Shown here piece by piece: positions 1-8,663 of a stretch of DNA of 64,000 nt. Source of the stretch: Methanobrevibacter sp. (lineage in GTDB: Archaea; Methanobacteriota; Methanobacteria; Methanobacteriales; Methanobacteriaceae). The DNA is taken from positions 1 through 64,000 of the forward strand of contig JALFJX010000003.1 of NCBI GenBank assembly GCA_022775905.1, written 5' to 3'. Within the stretch, counting starts at the first letter, position 1; each line of letters starts with the position of its first letter. The position numbers and the translations under genes are program-made. The notes beneath the pieces were generated by a model. It was not told where the DNA came from. It saw only the letters and a list, made by a program, of their open reading frames with translations, and searched no databases.

Positions 1-1
1 T

Positions 2-2323
2 GTAAAATGGAACTTTGATCTTGGTGCTAATTCCGAGATTGTTTTAACTGTTGTTGCAAAAGTTGTTGATTATGGTAATTTAACCAATGTAGCTATTGTT
101 AACGATAATAATGGTAAAGGTGACAATAAAACTGATAATTCCTCAGTATTTGTACCTGAATACACAATTATTAAAGTTGCAGACGACATTTATAAAGTAT
201 ATTCAGTTGGTGAAGAAGTAACTTACACAATTGTAATAGCTAATACCAACGATATTAAAGGAAATAATGTTGTTGTAATGGACAAATTCGATGAACGCTT
301 ACAATTCATCAGTTCAACCGGTCCTAATGAAGATTTAAGCCACCTTGGCGAGAATAAGATTTACTGGACTTTCGATGAAATTGATGAAGGTGCTACTGTT
401 GAATTCAATGTTACTTTCAAAGTAATTGGAGCTAATACAATTCCTAACACAGTATTTGTTAATAATGTTTCTGATACTGAAAACATTACTATTGTTAATT
501 TAACTGTCAATAAGACTACTGTTGACGAAATTATTAACTACGATGGTATGGTTGAATTTATCCTTAATGTTACTAACCCTACTGATGGTATTGCACGTAA
601 TGTAACTATTACTGATGTTTTAGGTAATGGTTTAGAATTCCTCGATTCCAACTTTACTGCAAATATGACTGTTGTTGATAAACAAAAAGTCTACTGGATT
701 GTAAATGTTCCTGCTGAAGGATTAGTAATTAAAGTACGTGCTACTGTTAAAGATTACGGCGTTTTAAACAACACTGTTTACGTTGATGATCATAACGGTG
801 TCAAAAACAGTACTTCATTCGTAAAAGTTGCTAAATACGACATTGATAAAGAAGCAAACATAGATGACAAAAAATATTCACTTGGAGAACTTGTAGTTTA
901 CGAAATCATTGTTTCAAACGATAATAATATCGAAGGTAAAAACATTGAAGTAGTAGATATCTTCAATAACGCTCAGTTAGTATTTGTTAACTCAACTGGA
1001 CCTAATGAAGATGCAAGTGGTAAAGATAATGGTATTATCAAATGGACTATTCCGTCCATGGCTGCTGGAGAAGTATACAAATTCAAAGTAACCTTTGTTG
1101 TAATGGCTCCTGAAACTACCGTTATTTCCAATAATGTGAAAGTAAACAACGTAAATAGTACTGAAAACATTACTGTTGTCGGTGTTACTGTTGACAAGAT
1201 TGTAAATGTAACTACTCCTAACTATGGTGAGTTAGTATCATTTGACATCGTCATTGGAAACGAATACAACACTGAAATCAGAAATGTAACAGTTATGGAT
1301 ATTTTATCCCCGGGTTTAGAATTTGTATCTACCAACTACACTGTTGGATTTAATAATGCTACTAAATCATGGAGTAACTTAACAATCGGTCCTGATGGAT
1401 TAACCATTAATGTTATCTGTAAAGTTACTAAATATGGTGACTTAAACAACACTGTAAGTGTAAATGACAATAATGGTGTATCAGATAATAAAACTGACAT
1501 TGCAGAAGTATATGTTCCTGAAATCACTGTTAATAAATATGCTATAAATAAAACATACATCATTGGTGATGAAATAACCTATACTATAACTGTTATTGGT
1601 GACAATAACACTGATGCAAATAAGGTTTTAGTAACCGATTACTTACCTGCTGAGTTAATTAATATTGAGACAGATGGTGTATACGATAAAGATAAACACA
1701 TAATCACTTGGATTATCGATATTCCAGCTGGTGAATCTATTAATTTAACTGTTAAAGGTAAATTAAACGGAAGTGGCTTAATTGATAACAAAGTCACTGT
1801 CGGAAATCACACAGCTAATAAAACAATCTTTGTCGAAGACCTTTGTGATGTTGAAATCACTATAGATGCTCCTAAAGAACCTGTTAAAGTTGGAGAACCA
1901 TTTGAAGTTATTGTTACTGTAACAAACCATGGTCCTTCTACTGCTAAGGATGTTGTTGCAACCTTAGACATTAAAGGTTCATACATATTACAAAAATATG
2001 ATCCATCTAAAGGTGTATTCACTAATGTCTGGACTATTGGGGACTTGGCATGCAATGAAACTGTTGTACTTAGATTAACTTTAATCGCAACAGCTCCTGG
2101 TGAGATTACTATCTCAGCTAATGTAACTACTACAACTAATGAGTCAGATTATACAAACAATAATGCTTCTGCAGCAGTTGTTGCAATCCAAAGCAACAAT
2201 AATGATACTCCTTATAATCCACATAATGTGGCAAATAAAGGAGCTATGTATGCTACAGGAAATCCATTGTTAGCTTTATTAGTTGTATTATTATGCATTC
2301 CAGTACTTAGAAGAAAAGAATAA
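2..2323 (+). CDS. Adhesin-like surface protein with DUF11-type repeats, 5' end outside window
   Basis: The reading frame is open from base 2, so the true start lies upstream; 773 residues are visible. The protein is a chain of roughly 110-150-residue beta-rich modules, each opening with a phrase of the type GE(L/E)V(V/T)Y(E/T)I and carrying motifs such as NNTV, VTNHGPS and NDNNG, the pattern of DUF11/CARDB-like repeats. Asparagine and threonine are abundant, giving many possible N-glycosylation sites. The C-terminus has GNPLLALLVVLLCIPVL followed by RRKE, a hydrophobic anchor with a positive stop-transfer end, typical of Methanobrevibacter adhesin-like proteins anchored at the cell surface. 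The likely role is cell-cell or cell-host contact; the ligand cannot be read from sequence. Followed by two terminator-like hairpins. Confidence 0.85.
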   Translation, partial: VKWNFDLGANSEIVLTVVAKVVDYGNLTNVAIVNDNNGKGDNKTDNSSVFVPEYTIIKVADDIYKVYSVGEEVTYTIVIANTNDIKGNNVVVMDKFDERLQFISSTGPNEDLSHLGENKIYWTFDEIDEGATVEFNVTFKVIGANTIPNTVFVNNVSDTENITIVNLTVNKTTVDEIINYDGMVEFILNVTNPTDGIARNVTITDVLGNGLEFLDSNFTANMTVVDKQKVYWIVNVPAEGLVIKVRATVKDYGVLNNTVYVDDHNGVKNSTSFVKVAKYDIDKEANIDDKKYSLGELVVYEIIVSNDNNIEGKNIEVVDIFNNAQLVFVNSTGPNEDASGKDNGIIKWTIPSMAAGEVYKFKVTFVVMAPETTVISNNVKVNNVNSTENITVVGVTVDKIVNVTTPNYGELVSFDIVIGNEYNTEIRNVTVMDILSPGLEFVSTNYTVGFNNATKSWSNLTIGPDGLTINVICKVTKYGDLNNTVSVNDNNGVSDNKTDIAEVYVPEITVNKYAINKTYIIGDEITYTITVIGDNNTDANKVLVTDYLPAELINIETDGVYDKDKHIITWIIDIPAGESINLTVKGKLNGSGLIDNKVTVGNHTANKTIFVEDLCDVEITIDAPKEPVKVGEPFEVIVTVTNHGPSTAKDVVATLDIKGSYILQKYDPSKGVFTNVWTIGDLACNETVVLRLTLIATAPGEITISANVTTTTNESDYTNNNASAAVVAIQSNNNDTPYNPHNVANKGAMYATGNPLLALLVVLLCIPVLRRKE

Positions 2324-2341
2324 CTAATTCTTTTCTTTTTT
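2310..2341 (+). terminator. Terminator hairpin overlapping the adhesin stop codon
   Basis: A perfect 10-bp inverted repeat, AGAAAAGAAT (2312-2321) and ATTCTTTTCT (2327-2336), encloses a 5-nt loop and includes the stop codon; T residues follow. It is consistent with transcription termination directly at the gene end. Confidence 0.55.
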
Positions 2342-2355
2342 TAAATGAAACACTA

Positions 2356-2398
2356 TAAGGGGCATTTATCTTTGTATAAATGTCACTTATTTTTTTTT
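2356..2398 (+). terminator. Second terminator hairpin after the adhesin gene
   Basis: Arms TAAG-G-GGCATTTAT (2356-2369) and ATAAATGTC-A-CTTA (2376-2389) form an about 13-bp stem with one mismatch and one G-U pair around a 6-nt loop, followed by a T-run to 2398. With the preceding hairpin it makes a tandem terminator. Confidence 0.6.
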
Positions 2399-2765
2399 AA
2401 CTAATTTTTAGGTAATGTTTTAGTATCATTTTAATTGAATTTTCATACTTTTAAAATGATGTTTGTAATAATTCTATTTATTTTACTTTGATGTAGTTGC
2501 CATATTATGTAATGGTCACTAATTTTTAATAATTTAGAAATGATACAGCTGTATATCAACTATCTTAATCATTCAATTTTCATCAAAAATAGTGCTGTAA
2601 TGTGATTAAAAAAACACTTAATTCACTTTTTAACAAGATGTATTATAATGTGTGAAAATTCTAAAAAATTAGATAAATTGGATTTTTTTGGCCAATTAAT
2701 CTTTAACTTTATTAATATTGAAGAATATAATTATTTATATTATTAATTAATAGGAGTTTTTATTA
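2399..2765. other. AT-rich intergenic region with palindrome and promoter
   Basis: No credible coding frame was seen. It holds a 12-bp perfect palindrome, ATACAGCTGTAT, at 2543-2554, of unknown meaning, and near the right end a TATA-like stretch (about 2727-2742) followed by AGGAG (2752-2756) nine bases before the next start codon. Confidence 0.4.
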
Positions 2766-2981
2766 ATGACAATCGAAAAAGATGCTGAAGATATTATTGA
2801 AAAATTCTCAAAAATTTTAGAAGATATTCCAGATTCAGATGAAACCTGGTACATTACTGATAATTTAAATTTAACTCGTGAGGATAAATCTCAAGCAAAG
2901 AACCCTGAAAAAATTTTAAGAAATGCAAAAATTGACAAAGAAGGAAATCTCATAGTTAAAAAAGCAGATTGGACTAATTAA
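2766..2981 (+). CDS. GatC-like small protein (amidotransferase subunit C family, putative)
   Basis: This 71-residue acidic protein has a helical N-terminus and a C-terminal part reading LTREDKS...NPEKILRNAKIDKEGNLIV. That resembles the C-terminal half of GatC, where an R-x-D motif is followed by an 'iL-x-NAP...G-x-f-x-VP' segment wrapping around GatA. If correct it would help Asp/Glu-tRNA amidotransferase make Asn-tRNA or Gln-tRNA. The start has AGGAG nine bases upstream. It precedes the ACT protein and homoserine dehydrogenase with short gaps, so the three probably form one transcript. The family call rests on the C-terminal motif only; a conserved archaeal protein of other function is possible. 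Confidence 0.5.
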   Translation: MTIEKDAEDIIEKFSKILEDIPDSDETWYITDNLNLTREDKSQAKNPEKILRNAKIDKEGNLIVKKADWTN

Positions 2982-2993
2982 GAGGGGATTTAA

Positions 2994-3479
2994 ATGAGGA
3001 TAGATTTAGTTCTCGAACTTTTAGATGCTCCAGGACAATTGGTTAAAGCATTAGAACCAATTAGTAATTATGGTGCTAATCTAGTAACTGTTATCCATAA
3101 AAGGGACTACAAAAATGATAATGGTAACGTTCCAGTTCAGCTCACAATTGAAGGCGAACAGGAAAACCTTAAAGACATTGTAAATAAGTATGAAGAGATT
3201 GGATTTTCCATTATCGAAATGGATGGTGTTGTTAAAAAAGAAAAAATTACTACAATTCTTTTTGGCCATATTGTTGATCAGGATTTAAGAGACACAATGG
3301 ATAAAATCAACGACCTTGAAGGTATTTCCATTGTTGCATTTGATATTAAATTGAATGGTGAAGAAAAATCCACCGCATTGATTAATATTGAAGCAGATGT
3401 TGGTTTAAAACAAAAAGTATTTGATAGAATTGGACAAATTGCGAAAGAAAAAGAATTACTAGTGATTAATGAAGTTTAA
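2994..3479 (+). CDS. ACT-domain amino-acid-binding regulatory protein
   Basis: A 161-residue protein whose N-terminal 75 residues ([23 protein letters not shown] and the following [11 protein letters not shown]) match the beta-alpha-beta layout of an ACT domain, with the D-x-PGQL turn where amino-acid effectors bind. The second half ([21 protein letters not shown] onward) looks like a second ACT-like unit. It is preceded by AGAGGGGAT, a good ribosome site, and ends 8 bases before homoserine dehydrogenase. Archaeal homoserine dehydrogenases often lack the regulatory ACT domain found in bacterial enzymes, so this protein may supply amino-acid feedback control in trans; that role is inferred from position. 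Confidence 0.75.
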   Translation: MRIDLVLELLDAPGQLVKALEPISNYGANLVTVIHKRDYKNDNGNVPVQLTIEGEQENLKDIVNKYEEIGFSIIEMDGVVKKEKITTILFGHIVDQDLRDTMDKINDLEGISIVAFDIKLNGEEKSTALINIEADVGLKQKVFDRIGQIAKEKELLVINEV

Positions 3480-3487
3480 GTGATAAT

Positions 3488-4507
3488 ATGGATGAATGTA
3501 AAGTCATTATCATGGGATTTGGTTCAGTAGGTCAAGGGGTGGCTAACGCAATTTCCATGAAGAAGGATTTAATTAAAGATAAAACTGGAGTAGACATTAA
3601 AGTTGTTGCTGCAGCTGATTCATCTTCATCTGCAATCTCACAAGACGGATTAGATGAAGAGTTACTTGTTAAAACTAAAAAAGAAGAAGGAAAATTATCA
3701 GCATATCCTGAATTCGGTTCAGATAAAAATGGTGTAGATGTCTTGGATGCTGTTGAATATGATTGTCTTATAGAAGCAACTCCTACCAATATCGTAGATG
3801 CTGAACCTGCACTCTCATTAACATATAAAGCGTTTGAACAAGGAAAAGATGTTGTAACTTCAAACAAAGGACATTTAGCTCTCAAATTTAGAGAAGTTGT
3901 TGATGCGGCTGAAAAAGCAGGTGTAGAATTCAAATATGAGGCTACTGTTGGTGGATCAATGCCTATTATTAATTTCACAAAAGAAACCTTAGCATCATGT
4001 GAAATTAAATCAATTAAAGGTATCTTAAACGGAACTACCAATTATATATTATCAAGAATGACCTCTGAAGGTTCAGAGTATGATGTTATTCTTAGAGAAT
4101 CTCAGGAATTAGGAATTGCTGAAACTGATCCTACACAGGACGTAGAAGGTATTGATGCAGCTTGTAAAACAGTAATTCTTGCAAATGCTCTTTTAGGAAT
4201 TGATGCAACTTACAGTGATGTTAAAGTTGAAGGAATCTCCAATATCAATTCTCAAGCTATTGAATTAGCTAAAAAGGACGATTACTTAATTAAGTTAATA
4301 GCTGAAGTATCTCCTGATAATTTACAAGTATCTCCACGTTTAGTTAAAAGAGGAAGTTCCTACGATGTAAGTGGAACTTTAAACATGGCTACAATCAAAA
4401 CAGATTTGGCTGACGAGGTATCTGTAAGCGGGCTTGGAGCAGGATCACTTGAAACTGCTTCTGCAATGTTGACTGATTTAATTAGTATTTTAAAAAATAA
4501 AAACTAA
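3488..4507 (+). CDS. hom: Homoserine dehydrogenase
   Basis: The enzyme reduces aspartate semialdehyde to homoserine with NAD(P)H, the branch step towards threonine and methionine. The 339-residue protein starts with a Rossmann motif ([11 protein letters not shown], residues 7-17), has TSNKGHLAL around residue 132, the catalytic-region motif [11 protein letters not shown] near 180, and [16 protein letters not shown] near 215, all typical of the family. There is no C-terminal ACT domain, consistent with the separate ACT protein just upstream. The gene is followed after 31 bases, including two T-tracts, by phosphoglycerate mutase. Confidence 0.93.
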   Translation: MDECKVIIMGFGSVGQGVANAISMKKDLIKDKTGVDIKVVAAADSSSSAISQDGLDEELLVKTKKEEGKLSAYPEFGSDKNGVDVLDAVEYDCLIEATPTNIVDAEPALSLTYKAFEQGKDVVTSNKGHLALKFREVVDAAEKAGVEFKYEATVGGSMPIINFTKETLASCEIKSIKGILNGTTNYILSRMTSEGSEYDVILRESQELGIAETDPTQDVEGIDAACKTVILANALLGIDATYSDVKVEGISNINSQAIELAKKDDYLIKLIAEVSPDNLQVSPRLVKRGSSYDVSGTLNMATIKTDLADEVSVSGLGAGSLETASAMLTDLISILKNKN

Positions 4508-4515
4508 TTAAATAA

Positions 4516-4532
4516 CTTTTTTACTTTTTTTT
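4516..4532 (+). terminator. Oligo-T terminator after hom
   Basis: Two T-tracts (4517-4522 and 4526-4532) fill the short gap between hom and the phosphoglycerate mutase gene. Archaeal RNA polymerase commonly terminates at such tracts without a hairpin; partial read-through is possible because the next gene follows at once. Confidence 0.4.
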
Positions 4533-4538
4533 GATAAT

Positions 4539-5750
4539 ATGAAATATGTAATTTTTATTTTAGATGGTTCTAGTGACCTTCCACTAGATGAACTTGATGG
4601 TAAAACTCCTCTAATAGTAGCTAACACTCCAAACATTGATAAAATAGCTAAAACTGGTTGTGGTGGTTTAACAAATAACGTTCCTGACGGATACACACCA
4701 GGTTCTGATGTAGCTAATATGAGTATTTTCGGATACAACCCTGCAGATTACTATACTGGAAGAGGACCATTGGAAGCAGGAAGTGTAGGAATTGATACTA
4801 CTCCATGTGATGTAATATTTAGATGCAACACCATCTTTGAAAAAGACGGAAAAATGGAAGACTTCAATGCAGGTCATATCACAACTCCTGAAGCTGATGT
4901 ATTAATTAAAGGATTAAATGAGTACTTCCAGGAAAAATACCCTGGATTTAAAGGTAAATTCTACACTGGAATCAGTTACAGACATTTATTTGTATATTCA
5001 TGTGACAGTGTTGAAGATGCTGAAATCTTAGCAAATATAAAAACAATGCCTCCTCACGATATTTCCGGAGAAAATCTCGTTGATAATTTATTTGGAGACT
5101 GTGAACTTGCACAAGAAATCCAAAATATCATGTTTGAGTCAAAAGAATTCTTAGAATCTCAGGAAGTTAACCAAAAAAGAGAAATTCCAGCAAACATGGT
5201 ATGGTTATGGGGACAAGGTGTAACTCCAAAATTACCAAGTTTCAAAGAGACTTATGGTCTTGATGCAGCAGTAATTACTGGTGTTGACTTACTTAAAGGA
5301 ATTGGAGTATTTGCAGGAATGGAAATTGTTGATGTGCCTGGAGCTACCGGATTTTTCGACACTGATTATGAATCAAAAGGAAAATGCGGAATTGAAGCAT
5401 TAAAAAACAATGATGTCTTATTTATCCACATTGAAGCACCTGATGAAGCAGGTCATGCCCAACTTCTCGATGAAAAAGTTAAAGCTATTGAACAAATCGA
5501 TAAATTCATCGTAGGACCAATTGTGGAAAGCTTAGAAGGAGAAGACTTCAAAGTAGCAATTTTACCAGACCATCCAACTCCAATCGATGTTGGAACCCAC
5601 ACACGTGATGATGTTCCTGTTATTATGTATTCATCTGACAAATCCGCAGATGAATGTGAAGGATTTAACGAAGTAGCAGTATTGGATGGATGTATTGCTA
5701 AAAAAGAAGGTTACAAATTAATGCAAAGATTAATTGACGGAGATTTTTAA
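4539..5750 (+). CDS. apgM: 2,3-bisphosphoglycerate-independent phosphoglycerate mutase, archaeal type
   Basis: Interconverts 3- and 2-phosphoglycerate in glycolysis/gluconeogenesis. The 403-residue protein belongs to the alkaline-phosphatase superfamily: metal-binding [10 protein letters not shown] at the N-terminus, the catalytic serine region [13 protein letters not shown] (about residues 52-64), GRGPLEAGS near 73, [10 protein letters not shown] (about 298-307) and DHPTP...GTHTRDD (about 345-358), which supply the two-metal site. Length fits the archaeal aPGAM family (about 400 residues) rather than the longer bacterial GpmI. The next gene starts one base after its stop. Confidence 0.93.
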   Translation: MKYVIFILDGSSDLPLDELDGKTPLIVANTPNIDKIAKTGCGGLTNNVPDGYTPGSDVANMSIFGYNPADYYTGRGPLEAGSVGIDTTPCDVIFRCNTIFEKDGKMEDFNAGHITTPEADVLIKGLNEYFQEKYPGFKGKFYTGISYRHLFVYSCDSVEDAEILANIKTMPPHDISGENLVDNLFGDCELAQEIQNIMFESKEFLESQEVNQKREIPANMVWLWGQGVTPKLPSFKETYGLDAAVITGVDLLKGIGVFAGMEIVDVPGATGFFDTDYESKGKCGIEALKNNDVLFIHIEAPDEAGHAQLLDEKVKAIEQIDKFIVGPIVESLEGEDFKVAILPDHPTPIDVGTHTRDDVPVIMYSSDKSADECEGFNEVAVLDGCIAKKEGYKLMQRLIDGDF

Positions 5751-5751
5751 A

Positions 5752-6387
5752 ATGAAAGTTTTATTAGTTAACGGAAGTCCAAATAAACAAGGTTGTACCT
5801 ACACTGCATTATCTGAAGTTGCAAAAACATTAAACGAGTATGATATTGAAACAGAAATATTCTGGATTAAAACAAAACCAATAACTGGTTGTATTGCTTG
5901 TTTAAAATGTGGTGAATTAGGCAAATGTACTTTTGACAATGATGTTGTAAACGAATTCGTCGAAAAAGCATATGAGGCAGATGCATTCGTATTTGGATCT
6001 CCTGTTTATTATGCAAGTGCTAACGGTTCAATGGTATCCTTTTTAGACAGAGCATTTTACTCCAACTCTCATGGAACTGGTGGGGAAGCTTTCAAACACA
6101 AACCAGGAGCAGTAATCTGTTCTGCAAGAAGAGGTGGAACAACTGCAACCTATGATCAATTGATTAAATACTTAGGAATCTCACAAATGCCTATTATTTC
6201 ATCATTCTATTGGAATATGGTTCACGGAAACACTCCAGAGGAAGTCCTTCAAGATGAAGAAGGATTAGGAACTATGAGACAATTAGCACACAACATGGCA
6301 TTTTTCTTACAATGTCTTGAAGAAGGTGCTAAAAACGGTTTAACTGTTAAAGAAGAACCAAAACCTCGTACAAACTTTATAAGATAA
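5752..6387 (+). CDS. Flavodoxin-fold NAD(P)H-dependent FMN reductase
   Basis: A 211-residue flavoprotein. The N-terminus MKVLLVNGSPNKQGCTYTAL is the FMN phosphate-binding loop; GCIACLKCGELGKC (about residues 46-59) has the cysteine-rich pattern found in iron-sulfur flavoproteins and related reductases; FGSPVYYASANGSMVSFLDR (about 82-101) is the isoalloxazine-binding loop. A compact iron-sulfur cluster is possible. An earlier TTG in frame exists but would overlap the upstream gene, so the ATG is preferred. It likely transfers electrons from NAD(P)H or ferredoxin; the acceptor is unknown. It is close behind apgM and probably cotranscribed. Confidence 0.8.
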   Translation: MKVLLVNGSPNKQGCTYTALSEVAKTLNEYDIETEIFWIKTKPITGCIACLKCGELGKCTFDNDVVNEFVEKAYEADAFVFGSPVYYASANGSMVSFLDRAFYSNSHGTGGEAFKHKPGAVICSARRGGTTATYDQLIKYLGISQMPIISSFYWNMVHGNTPEEVLQDEEGLGTMRQLAHNMAFFLQCLEEGAKNGLTVKEEPKPRTNFIR

Positions 6388-6390
6388 ATT

Positions 6391-7737
6391 ATGAATATTT
6401 TCAAAACTCCTGAAGGATATTTATATTCAAATAAAGCATTACTTGCTTTATTTATTCCTATTTTAATCGAATATACTTTAGTGTAGGATTTGCAGATTCA
6501 ATAATGGTTGCATCACTTGGTGAGGCTGCAATTTCAGGAGTTTCTCTAGTTGATTTTTTAATGCAAATCCTTATTTTTTCATTTTCTGCTCTTGCAACAG
6601 GTGGTGCAGTAGTAGCAGGACAATACTTGGGAAATAAACAAATTGACCATGCTCGTCAGTCTGTTACTAAGCTATTCTGGTTTTCAACAATTGTATCTAT
6701 TGTAATAATGGTCGTTGTTATTATTTTAAGACAATATATGGTTGGATTGCTGTTTGGTCAAATTGAAGCTGACGTTTGGATGAATGCAGATAAATACTTG
6801 TTTGTTGTTGCTTTATCAATTCCATTTATAGCCATTTACAATGCGGCAGCAGCAATATTTAGAACAACAAACAATGCTTATTTACCAATGAAAATACTTC
6901 TTGTTTGCGATATATTGAATCTGATTGGTAATGCATTTTGCATTTACTATTTGGGATGGGATGTTTTAGGTGTTGCAATTCCAACAGTAATTTCAAGAGC
7001 ATTAGCTGCTTTGGTACTGTTATATTTTGCAGTTGATAAAAACTATAAACTGCATATTAAAAGAACTTTAAGGTATAAATTTGATAGTATAATGCTTAAA
7101 AAAGTTTTACAAGTAGGTATTCCTTATGGTATTGAAAATGGATTGTTTCAAGTAGGAAAGGTTTTTGTTTTAAGTTTGATTTCAACTTTTAGAACTGTTT
7201 CAATAGCTGCAAATTCTGTAGGTCATGCAATCGCAGTATTTTCAGTTCTACCTGGGTTTGTAATCAATTTGGAATAACTACTGTAATTTCAAAATGTGTA
7301 GGTGCTAATGATATAATCAGGCTAAATATTATAATAAAAAATGTTTATTGATAGTTGTTATTGCTAATTGTATAGTTAATTTGGTTATTTTTGCAATATT
7401 GCCTTTAATTTTAAGAGTTTATAATTTATCTGCTCAAACAACAGATTTGATATTACAAATGGTTATCTGGCATGAAATTTTTGCTATTATCATATGGCCT
7501 CTTGCATTTACACTACCTGCTACATTTAGGGGTGCTGGAGATTCAAAATCTGTAATGTACATTAGTTTAATTGTAATGTTTTTTTGTAGAATTGTTCTTT
7601 CATATGCACTTGCTTACTGGATGGGAATAGGTGTATTTGGAACATGGATTGCGATGTTTATCGACTGGTATGCAAGAGCAGCAATTTTTATTTGCAGATA
7701 TTTTTCAGGTAAATGGATGGAATATAGGGTGATTTAG
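6391..7737 (+). pseudogene. MATE-family efflux transporter, broken by three small deletions
   Basis: Read through three frames, this region encodes a multidrug and toxin extrusion transporter of about 450 residues with about 12 membrane segments. Frame 1 gives MNIFKTPEGYLYSNKALLA and stops at 6484-6486; the continuation (FADSIMVASLGEAAISGVS) is in another frame from about 6487. The junction fits loss of 7 bases between two TTTAG copies. A second shift near 7271, where GGG expected in INLGITTVISK reads GG, and a third near 7312, where NDYNQAKYYN is disrupted by loss of one T, restore the first frame for the C-terminal part to 7737. All the remaining sequence is well preserved, so the decay is recent or partly due to base-calling errors. 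Confidence 0.8.
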
Positions 7738-7800
7738 CGAAATTTTAATTAGAAAAAACTTAGTATTTTAAATAAGAAATTATTATTTATAGGTGATTAG

Positions 7801-8583
7801 ATGGTATTATTTAGAGGAGATATCAAATGTAAAAGCTTACAAAGACGTACATCAATTAGTGTAATACTGCCTGCAGACAATATTCATTTTTTAAATGATT
7901 CTGAGGATATTGTGCCTAAACCATATAAGACACTCTATTTGCTTCATGGACTGTATGGTAGTGATGATATATTCCTTGCTAATACTTCTATTCAAAAATT
8001 CGCAGAAGATCATGGAATAGCTATTGTAATTCCATGTGGTGAAAATAGCTTTTATGTAGATAATAAAAATGCTCATGCTTATTATGGAGAATATGTTGGC
8101 CAGGAGCTATTGGATATTACAAGAAACATTTTTCCACTTTCAACTAAAAGAGAAGACACCTATATTGCAGGTTTTTCAATGGGTGGATATGGAGCTATTA
8201 GAAATGGTCTTAAATACTCTAAAAACTTCTCAAAAATTGGAATGATTTCAGCAGCACTAATTACTGATGATATTGTTCACTATGCAGATGACAGCAATGT
8301 CTTAAAATCAAAATCATTTTATGAATCATGCTTTGGTGATTTGGATAAAGTTAAAAATTCTGATATGGATCCAAAATACCTGATTGAAAATACAGATAAT
8401 ATTCCAGATATTTTCATGGCATGTGGCAGTGATGATTTCTTATTTGATAAAAACGTTGGATTTTGCGAATTTTTAAAATCAAAAGATATTGATGTAGAAT
8501 TCATACAATCTCCAGGTGAACATACCTGGGAGTTTTGTGACAAACATGTTAAAGAATTTATAAAAACATTAAATTTAAAATAA
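7801..8583 (+). CDS. Alpha/beta-hydrolase, putative tributyrin-type esterase
   Basis: The 260-residue protein has the fold of the esterase D / tributyrin esterase group. LYLLHGLYGSDDIF (about residues 43-56) is the oxyanion region, GFSMGGYGA (about 122-130) is the nucleophile elbow with the catalytic serine, CGSDDFLFDKN near 205 carries the likely acid, and GEHTWEFCDKHV near the C-terminus holds the catalytic histidine. No signal peptide is visible, so it acts in the cytoplasm. GGTGAT precedes the ATG. It stands alone between the broken transporter and pyrG. Related proteins hydrolyse short acyl esters or S-formylglutathione; the real substrate is unknown. Confidence 0.8.
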   Translation: MVLFRGDIKCKSLQRRTSISVILPADNIHFLNDSEDIVPKPYKTLYLLHGLYGSDDIFLANTSIQKFAEDHGIAIVIPCGENSFYVDNKNAHAYYGEYVGQELLDITRNIFPLSTKREDTYIAGFSMGGYGAIRNGLKYSKNFSKIGMISAALITDDIVHYADDSNVLKSKSFYESCFGDLDKVKNSDMDPKYLIENTDNIPDIFMACGSDDFLFDKNVGFCEFLKSKDIDVEFIQSPGEHTWEFCDKHVKEFIKTLNLK

Positions 8584-8663
8584 TCTGATTTTTATAGAAT
8601 TTTCAGATTAAAATAAAATTTTTATATATCATAAGGAACTAATGTATAATATAAGTTTTATTT

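Noticed and set aside
973-2055. Three minus-strand frames of 74-82 codons inside the surface protein
   Set aside because: They mirror the repetitive threonine/valine-rich codons of the plus-strand gene and have no ribosome site or family-like sequence.
278-2323. ATG at 278 as the start of the surface protein
   Set aside because: The frame is open to the left edge with the same repeat pattern, so 278 is an internal methionine and the gene is truncated by the window.
3532-4041. 169-codon minus-strand frame inside homoserine dehydrogenase
   Set aside because: It lies wholly opposite a clear conserved enzyme and reads as a serine/leucine-rich antisense shadow.
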